In this document: piece after piece, positions 30,430 to 36,820 of the stretch
How the letters are laid out: the number at the start of each line of letters is the position of its first letter
Numbering within the stretch: position 1 is the stretch's first letter
Source of the DNA: Gymnopus androsaceus JB14
Lineage: Eukaryota > Basidiomycota > Agaricomycetes > Agaricales > Omphalotaceae
Direction of reading: 5' to 3'
Assembly (NCBI GenBank): GCA_009733575.1
Contig: ML769868.1
Location: 1 to 39,680, forward strand
DNA length: 39,680 bases
Made by a program: the position numbers and the translations under genes
Notes under the pieces: generated by a model
The model's input: only the letters and a program-made list of their open reading frames with translations
Database searches by the model: none
What the model was told of the DNA's origin: nothing

Positions 30430-30699
30430 ATGCAGCTCGTTAATATTCTCTCTCTCTTCGTCGTTACCTCTGTCGCAATCGCTGCCAGCCTCGACGTCAA
30501 GGACCGTTCCAGCTTTTTCGAGATCGATCCTGGTCTCGACGACGAGCTGTATGATTGTAACGCTAGGGGTACTCGATGCAACCGTAACAGGGACTGCTGT
30601 AGCTACTTCTGCCGCAAGGATCACTACAGTGTAAGCCAGTTTATGCTATGTATTATTAGTATCTGACATTTTTTGAAGGATACATGGTGGTGTCTGTAA
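30430..30699 (+). CDS. small secreted six-cysteine (knottin-like) protein
   Basis: Exon 1 (30430-30630) encodes 67 residues: a signal peptide (about 1-19, LSLFVVTSVAIAA core), an acidic propeptide-like stretch, and cysteines at 43, 50, 56, 57 and 61. The donor GTAAGC and acceptor TTGAAG bound a 48-bp intron (30631-30678). The second exon, in frame, adds six residues including a sixth cysteine, then stops at 30699. The spacing C-x6-C-x5-CC-x3-C-x10-C fits an inhibitor-cystine-knot fold. Fungal secreted knottins are little studied; some act as effectors or antimicrobial peptides, but nothing here shows which. The second exon in a shifted frame would also give a Gly-Gly-Val-Cys knottin-like ending, so the exact C-terminus is open. 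I chose this ATG because it directly begins the signal peptide. Confidence 0.6.
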
Positions 30700-30799
30700 A
30701 CCCGGGAGCGAGAATGAATGTCCTCGCATGTCGTGGTTTACAACAAGGTGGGTTACCATTTATTTTATATGATTTCATCCGAGTCTCATTCCAAACGAC

Positions 30800-31096
30800 C
30801 TAGCTGGTTTCCCTGCTTCCTTTCATTCTTTTCAAGCTATTCGCACTGGGTATTAGATTCTTGAGAAGTGCACGAGTAGTAGCAGACTCTTTTTCGTTAG
30901 CAGATTTCTTTGTGCCGTGACCTGTATATTTGCCAAAGCTACGGCAATCCAAGCCATTTTCGTTTGTAAAGTATGCATCGCCGCATATCGAGGGATAGTA
31001 GACGTGAATACGAAGTATGGTGGCCTCCAGTATTATCGAACGGCGACTCGCCGGATTTAATTTATGTTGTGGCCGATATCTGTTACCACTCGACAT
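30800..31096 (-). CDS. weak hypothetical frame, 98 codons
   Basis: An open frame with an ATG start and fairly balanced composition (HVYYPSICGDAYFTNENGLD in the middle, a basic Ser-rich C-terminus). No domain is recognised and no flanking exons are convincing. It could be a short gene, the last exon of one, or chance. Confidence 0.2.
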   Translation of the reverse strand: MSSGNRYRPQHKLNPASRRSIILEATILRIHVYYPSICGDAYFTNENGLDCRSFGKYTGHGTKKSANEKESATTRALLKNLIPSANSLKRMKGSRETS

Positions 31097-32083
31097 CGCT
31101 GAAGATCCTTTTCACGTCGCCGTTCAATCATGATATAAATAGAGCGTAGAGGAACAGTCTCAGAAAGATCATAAGGATAGTTTCCTGGTTGACGGTTTAG
31201 CGCATGAAAGTGCCATATCAGTCACGAACGTACCAAATCACTTCTCCGTCGCCTCGCCACGACATCTTCGGTACCTCCCAATCACTTTTCGTCCCGCATG
31301 TCTTCAGGAAATGACGTAAACAGAGAGAGACGGGAGGTTATGGAGAATTATGTAGTAAAATGGAAGAGTTCTCGGAGAACTTTGTCGTCGAAAACGAAGA
31401 CGGGCAAAACGGGCGTCGATATAGCTGTTGCTCCGATCCGTACTCTGTCTAGTCGTACCATCAATACTTCCTCCCGGAAACGTTCCTCTGCACCGAATGT
31501 TTCCTATCCTGTGTCCCATTTCGGGCTTGAACGTTCCCCGCTGCTTTCTCGTCTGTTCCAATCATTCAGCCTATAGCTCTGGTACCGGCGCCAATACAAC
31601 TCCCTGGAGTCACAAATCGCAAGACAAGAATGAGCTTGGGAGGGACAAAGTACGCCCAATCGTCTCGATATTGCAGGGAGAGTCGAGGATGAGATGGTAG
31701 ATGGCGTATGAACACGAAGGATGGGAGAGGGAGCGCCAAGCCCAGTCTTCGGGATGAACAACGGGGATGGATGACATGAAAATTGTGATGAAGAGAGGTC
31801 CTTGAAAGAACGAGTTGAAACGTGCTTTCGATGCCGGGAGAAAATGAATCTCATCGTCGAATACGGGGCAAAGTCACACCAGTAGAACATTGAACGCTCG
31901 TCTCGGTCTATTGGCAAGGATTCACCGTCTTTCTTTACCGCATAAGATGGAGATATAAGATGGAGATATAGTACTCGACATCGATGCAGGAAAGGAAAGA
32001 TCTGGCATCATGAATTGGAGTCGAAACCGTCTTCATTGGTAGAAGTGTCAATATCCATCATCGAATTTGGTGCAAGGAATCAA
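31097..32083. other. stretch without a convincing gene
   Basis: Overlapping frames on both strands (for example 31298-31576 plus and 31504-31917 minus) are Ser/Arg-rich and mutually exclusive, with no domain or splice pattern. A 12-bp unit AAGATGGAGATA is repeated twice near 31945-31970. Confidence 0.4.
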
Positions 32084-32089
32084 ATGTAC

Positions 32090-32499
32090 TAGGCCCCCAG
32101 AAGCTCCTGCAGAACCTTGCCCGAAATAGCGTCATTTTGGGTCAGATTTCAGCAAAATCCTTGTCTTATTATAGCGTCATTTAGTGCCCAAAACCTGAAT
32201 CCTTGTCCGCCATAGCGTCATTTGAGCTGGCGCACCAGCGCCGAGCTGAAATTTTGTACCCTTTTGGATCAATTTTGGATGGTAACGTTCCTTGGAGGTG
32301 TCTGGAGAAGCATGAATCAGGAATTCTAATACGTATAAGGCAATATTTTTGGATTTTCTGAGATTTTCGGCGCTCGTCGTGCAATTTTTGGAAATTCACG
32401 TGACAATCCTTGTCCGAAATAGCGTCAATTAGGCCGAGATCATAGCGTCATTTAGGGCGTCAGGCCGGGCAAGGTTCAGTAGGAGCTTCTGGGGGCCTA
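32090..32499. mobile_element. 410-bp MITE with five ATAGCGTCA motifs
   Basis: The terminal inverted repeats start TAGGCCCCCAGAAGCTCCT and run about 34 bp with three mismatches. The 6-bp target duplication ATGTAC lies at 32084-32089 and 32500-32505. Inside, ATAGCGTCA recurs five times (about 32127, 32171, 32213, 32420 and 32443), all on the same strand and often preceded by CCTTGTCCGAA. A 6-bp duplication does not fit hAT (8 bp) or Tc1 (TA); I cannot assign a superfamily. It has no coding capacity. Confidence 0.85.
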
Positions 32500-32656
32500 A
32501 TGTACTCTACACATATGGCTTGCTTGTCCACAGTCGTAGCCGACAGACCTGTCCTGGATACTCTGGTTATACCGACAATGAGGGAACCTGAGACAGAGGT
32601 AGCGATAGCGGTGCAGAAATGGACATGTACATCGAGTCCACTTGGAGATCTGATAT

Positions 32657-33364
32657 CAGTCGGGCCTTGGGGTCAGCTCAGCTACCAGTAAGCTGATTAG
32701 TGTCATAATTCAATATGACACATAGATTAAATGTGACTGAAACTTTTGGTATTTGAGAGAGTGGGGAGGGGAAGATAAATTTCCGAATCCGAGAACACAA
32801 TGTTTTATTGACTCGGGCAGCTGCGCGTACTCTTGCGCCGCCCGACGTTGTACATATCAATCACAAACCAATTTAAGTAATTTGTACAGTGACACGCAAA
32901 TCAAATCCACACCCCCCGATTTGGAAGTCCTTATGTCACTGGCTCAGAAACCTTGCTTCATTGTTCCGCTGCTCAGAATTATCCAATTTTGAGGTTTTGA
33001 AGAGCTCATATTGCCACATATAACTATTTAGAGTAAACTAGACATGCTATACAGTGTGTAGCATACAAAAAAAGTCCAAGAAAAGTTTAAGCACTGAGTT
33101 TCCAAATCGGGGGGTGTGGATTTGATTTGCGTGTCACTGTACAAATTACTTAAATTGGTTTGCAATTGATATGTACAATGTCAGGCGGTGCAAGAGTATG
33201 CGCAGCTGCCCGAGTCAATAAAACATTGTGTTCTCGGATTCGGAAATTTATCTTCCCCTCCCCACTCTCTCAAATACCAAAAGTTTCGGTCACATTTAAT
33301 CTACGTGTCGTATTGAATTATGATGCTAATCAGCTTACTGGTAGCTGACCCCAAGGCCCAACTG
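32657..33364. mobile_element. 708-bp inverted-repeat (foldback) element
   Basis: The left arm 32657-32925 and right arm 33100-33364 are inverted copies of about 265 bp with roughly 95% identity. They share CAGTYGGGCCTTGGGG at the outer end and CCCCCCGATTTGG at the inner end. The loop is 174 bp. The outer flanks read ATAT on both sides (part of GATATC), a possible short target duplication. The mirrored 60-codon frames seen in both arms are a consequence of the repeat and not evidence of a gene. Confidence 0.9.
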
Positions 33365-33429
33365 ATATCCTTTGCAGGTCCTTGCTTGAACTATCCTTTC
33401 CTTCTTCACCTGAGGCTCTAGGCTTATTA

Positions 33430-33480
33430 AAATAAAGCCCAACAACTTGTCGTAGGTGCATTTTAATATTTGCGACAGCT
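33430..33480 (-). repeat. inverted partner of 33880-33940
   Basis: On the minus strand this reads CAAATATTAAAATGCACC and continues to GTTGGGCTTTATTTTAATA. It matches plus-strand 33890-33936 (CAAATATCAAGATGCACC ... GTCAGGGTTTATTTTAATA) at about 80%. The two copies face each other across the telomere-like repeats. Confidence 0.65.
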
Positions 33481-33625
33481 ATATAGAGCCTACAGTACTG
33501 ACAGGGGAACCCTAACCATAGTATGGTAAGATGGCACCATATCTTGGGAATGAGGGACCGTGAGAAAAAATGAAAATGACTACACACCGTTATTTTCGGC
33601 CCTCTTTCTGATGGTGGTATCTCTT

Positions 33626-33790
33626 TAACCCTAACCCTAAAAGTGAATTATGCCAAACAAACAGTGCACATAGGTTAGGGTTAGGGTGGTTAGGGTTTAG
33701 GGGTTGAGGATAAAAATGGGGGTGTGGGAGCTTGCCCCCACTGTTATAACATTAGGGTTAGGATCTGAGGCAGGGTTAGGGTTGGGTGAA
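33626..33790 (+). repeat. interstitial telomere-like repeats
   Basis: TTAACCCTAACCCTAA at 33626-33640 is followed about 30 bp later by TTAGGGTTAGGGTGGTTAGGG (33674-33695), a degenerate TTTAGGGG, ATTAGGGTTAGG at 33751 and AGGGTTAGGGTTGGG at about 33772. The unit is the fungal telomere hexamer TTAGGG. The orientation is CCCTAA then TTAGGG, opposite to a simple end-to-end telomere fusion. Confidence 0.8.
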
Positions 33791-33898
33791 GGTGACCTGT
33801 ATGAGCATGAGAAAAGTGTCCTTTTTTTCCCATGGGCTCTCATTCTCTCTGTATAGATATTACAACTTTGGTGCTGACAAGTTGTCCCAAATATCAAG

Positions 33899-34120
33899 AT
33901 GCACCTCCAAGAACTTGTCAGGGTTTATTTTAATACTGCTAAAGAACCAGCTGCCTTCTTTATTGTCCACAGTATCATGAAGTTTGTGCCCATGGCTATG
34001 GTGACAGATGTGAATGGCATAGCTGTGCCAGTCAAGAAAACAATACAAAAGAAGCATTGTGATAGTGGGAAGATGCGTCCAAAGAAGAGCGCTGTTGCTG
34101 CAGGGGGGGACAACATTTAA
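33899..34120 (+). CDS. weak frame, 73 codons, possibly a fragment
   Basis: The frame begins MHLQELVRVYFNT and ends in a Lys-rich tail. The inverted partner at 33430-33480 also encodes MHLRQVVGLYFN, so a peptide-coding stretch may be shared by both copies. The protein family is not recognised, and it may be a remnant of a mobile-element gene. Confidence 0.25.
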   Translation: MHLQELVRVYFNTAKEPAAFFIVHSIMKFVPMAMVTDVNGIAVPVKKTIQKKHCDSGKMRPKKSAVAAGGDNI

Positions 34121-34310
34121 TTGCTACTTGACTTTACTGTAGAGTTTATTGGATAAATATTTATATTGCTGCTTTAACTACTGAACTATAAGCTACACAC
34201 CCTGGGCCCTAGGGATGTGAGAAATAAACCTGACACTTAAAAATAAGATCAAGTAAAAAAGCGGGAGGAATGTCGGGAGGACAATGAGCAGAGCTGATGA
34301 ACGATGTGCA

Positions 34311-34336
34311 CAGGTCCGAAAGCACGGACCTGTGGT
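34311..34336. repeat. 10-bp hairpin
   Basis: CACAGGTCCG and CGGACCTGTG flank a 6-base loop, a perfect compact hairpin of unknown role. Confidence 0.6.
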
Positions 34337-34495
34337 ATGACAAAGCAATTGTCAGTTCGGAACGGTGAAGCTTACTCCCGCTGCCTTCCGAGTGTTATCT
34401 CATGATTCTAGAGGCCCTGAGGGCCTGTTCCTGTTTGAAGATATCTGGAATTATTCCAGGAAATCTCCGCAGTGTATGATTACTCGCGGATCAAG

Positions 34496-34543
34496 GGATA
34501 CAAACCTGCCAACTGGGGGCCATCATGGCAGGTTTGTTACCCA
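34496..34543. repeat. 16-bp hairpin
   Basis: GGGATACAAACCTGCC pairs with GGCAGGTTTGTTACCC (two mismatches) around a loop of about 16 bases. It is possibly a micro-MITE. Confidence 0.6.
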
Positions 34544-34627
34544 CGGTTATCTAGATGTTGAGGTGGCGACACGTCAAAGAAAATTTGAACTTGTACTAAT
34601 TGGTACTAATAGACTACTAGTACTAAT

Positions 34628-35184
34628 CACACTGCCAATAATTATGCTTCAGTCAGACTGAAGCATTATGAGAAATATATTATTTCACTCCATAAGGGAA
34701 ATGTAACTTTTCTGAGGAATACTGAAAGTGAACATTTCTTAGGGCTTAAGAAACAAATTAATTCAGATGATTTGAAGCTTGAATGTTCTGCAAATTTCCA
34801 AAACAACATTTTTCGGACTGGATGTGAAGTAATCTGCTTCAGCCGGCCCGAAAATATAAACTACCGATGCCAGCCAAAGTATTTCATTTCAGGTCAGCTG
34901 AAATGGTGACCGGGGAGCCCTGAAATGAATAAATTCAGCGGGCTTCGGTGATTCATGCTTTCAGGTCAGCTGAAGCAAGTTACTTCACATCCTGGCCGAA
35001 AAATATTGTTTCGGAAATGCGTAGAAACTTCAAGCTTCAGATGGTACGAATATATTTTCTTCATAAGTTGTATGAAGCATTTATTTTATATACCACTCCG
35101 AAAAAGTACATTTTCCTTAGCTGCTGAAAGAATCCATTTCACACAATGCTTCAGCTAAGCTGAAGCATAATTATTGGTGGTGTG
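34628..35184. mobile_element. 557-bp palindromic MITE
   Basis: Both ends read CACACYRCCAATAATTATGC inward, and pairing continues through most of the element. TTTCGGACTGGATGTGAAG near 34813 pairs with CTTCACATCCTGGCCGAAA near 34985. Short TTCAGNNNNNCTGAAG palindromes recur near each end and in the middle. AAT is present on both outer flanks, a possible 3-bp target duplication (PIF/Harbinger-like length). It has no gene. Confidence 0.8.
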
Positions 35185-36243
35185 AATGTCACTGGCTCAT
35201 ACCTCCGGAAGTGACCGGATATCCCTCATTCCGAAGATTACCTCCGAAAATGGACTTTTATCTGATTTTTAGTTGATTTTTAGAGTAGGAATTTATTGTA
35301 AAAATGTTCCCATAGAGTAGACAGACAGAGTAGGACGTACGGTAAATGGAGTACGCTCCATCAAAGTAACGGGCAGTCACGAATATTCCGTGAAATCTAC
35401 CGTCATACTTTTGTATCCCGCCCATGTGCGCGCCAAGGCCAGCCAAACCATAACGTTATACAGTATATAGGTCTAAATATAATTTAGATATCTGTTCCCA
35501 CTCTTCAGCCGTAGCATATCTTATCCTGAAACATTTCAATTTTCAAAACGCTCTTTGTCTACCCCCACTGTCTTTATTATTTGACTTTGACTTTTGACCT
35601 TTATTTGTCATTAATATGTCTACTCTGAATGATACTTATGCTACATGTCTTTCATCCGTGCCACATTGGGCTTTCTATGTCACAATCACTTGAGTTAAGC
35701 CAGGTTGAGCGGCGATTGAACAAACCCTTGCTCACCAACTTCATACTTAAAAATGTCATGGTTTTCAGCTACTTGCCTTGCACGGTCCTGATATTTATTG
35801 TTCTATGTGCATGTGGTATCTCAACAATTTTGGCCCTGTTATCTACCATCAACTTACTGTATTAAATTGTACCCCTTCAATGTTGCCCCCAATCGTCAAC
35901 CTCATCCATATCTTAACATAGATCTCCTTCCTTCCTTGAAGCAAGCATTTTGCAACTGTCCTCCTTGTGCTGACAATATAGATGTTACGGCTTTCTACCG
36001 CACTTATCAACAAGAGCAAGCTATAGCATGTAAACTATTCTACCTGGGATTTAGAACTGATTCGACTCGATGATCATGTCCAGTACTTGGGCCAGTCGGG
36101 GATTGCCACGCTGGTGGCGTTAATGATAAGATAAGTAGTTCTCTCTAGTCCTCGCGATCTCAATTAAGTAATCAAAAGGGAACGTACTCGTTACATCAAG
36201 AAACACGACGGAGTTGAACTAATGCTTTTTCTTTCTTTCTTAG
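35185..36243. other. stretch without a convincing gene
   Basis: Short frames only, none with a recognised domain. CTTTCTTTCTTAG at 36231-36243 looks like a splice acceptor and fits the start of the Uso1-like exon that follows. Confidence 0.4.
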
Positions 36244-36458
36244 ATCGCTGACCTCAAATCAGAACTAGACTCTTCACGCCGCATTTCAAGCCTCAGAAGT
36301 GAAGCAAAATGAGACTGAGAATGAACAAGAGGATTTGTTGGTACTTTTGGATGAAGTTACTGTGAAGTAGAAGCGGGATAAGGCTACACTGCATATAGCT
36401 GGGATGGAAGTATCTGAAGGACGAGGCGGAAGACGAGAGTGATGAAGACGATGAGTAA
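36244..36458 (+). pseudogene. decayed C-terminal fragment resembling vesicle tether Uso1/p115
   Basis: Reading across frames, the segment shows a coiled-coil piece IADLKSELDSSRR, then ENEQEDLLVLLDEVTVK, a Lys/Arg-rich IAGMEVSE stretch and the acidic tail DEAEDESDEDDE. That order (coiled coil, EDLLVLL block, basic stretch, VS-[DE]-rich tail) is the C-terminus of fungal Uso1/p115, the golgin-type tether for ER-to-Golgi vesicles. The fragment has two single-base frame changes (near 36305 and 36420) and an in-frame stop (TAG near 36368), and the rest of this protein of about 1000 residues is not upstream. It is a dead fragment brought here by duplication or rearrangement, keeping a splice acceptor. 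The identification rests on motif memory only. Confidence 0.5.
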
Positions 36459-36820
36459 TTATTTAAATATAAGATAAAAACGGCGCTGCAGGTGCAGTTG
36501 ATTACATGTGAATGGAGGTTTTCTGTGTTCTTCGAGGGAGTCACTCAGTATCTACAGGAAAATACTTATCTTGACCCTCGCATGCGTTTTCAATGTTCGA
36601 TGAGCTGTCATGTGCTCCATTGCAGCAGTATAAAGTGCGGAAAGACTTGTTCCTCATCTTCATCTTTCCCATCATGACTGCCGAGCCTGTTCCTCCCAAC
36701 GTGTGAGTATCTTTTGAAATCATTTAATTCAACAGGTAAATAAGAGAAAATAAATGATTCAGTTATTTTCCGAATGCCTCTCATCTCGAGATTCACAATT
36801 CTCAGTTCATGAATGCGCAG
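36459..36820. other. upstream region of the NLR gene, possible extra 5' exon
   Basis: A 36-codon frame from the ATG at 36593 ends at a GTGTGAG that could be a splice donor (about 36701). It may be the first exon of the following gene, but I cannot join it with confidence. Confidence 0.3.

Noticed and set aside
31298..31917. Opposing Ser/Arg-rich frames on both strands
   Set aside because: They are mutually exclusive, low-complexity and have no recognisable motif. Kept only as an unassigned stretch.
32678..33348. Matching 60-codon frames in the two arms of the foldback element
   Set aside because: The two arms are inverted copies of the same DNA, so the same frame must appear twice; this is not independent evidence for a gene.
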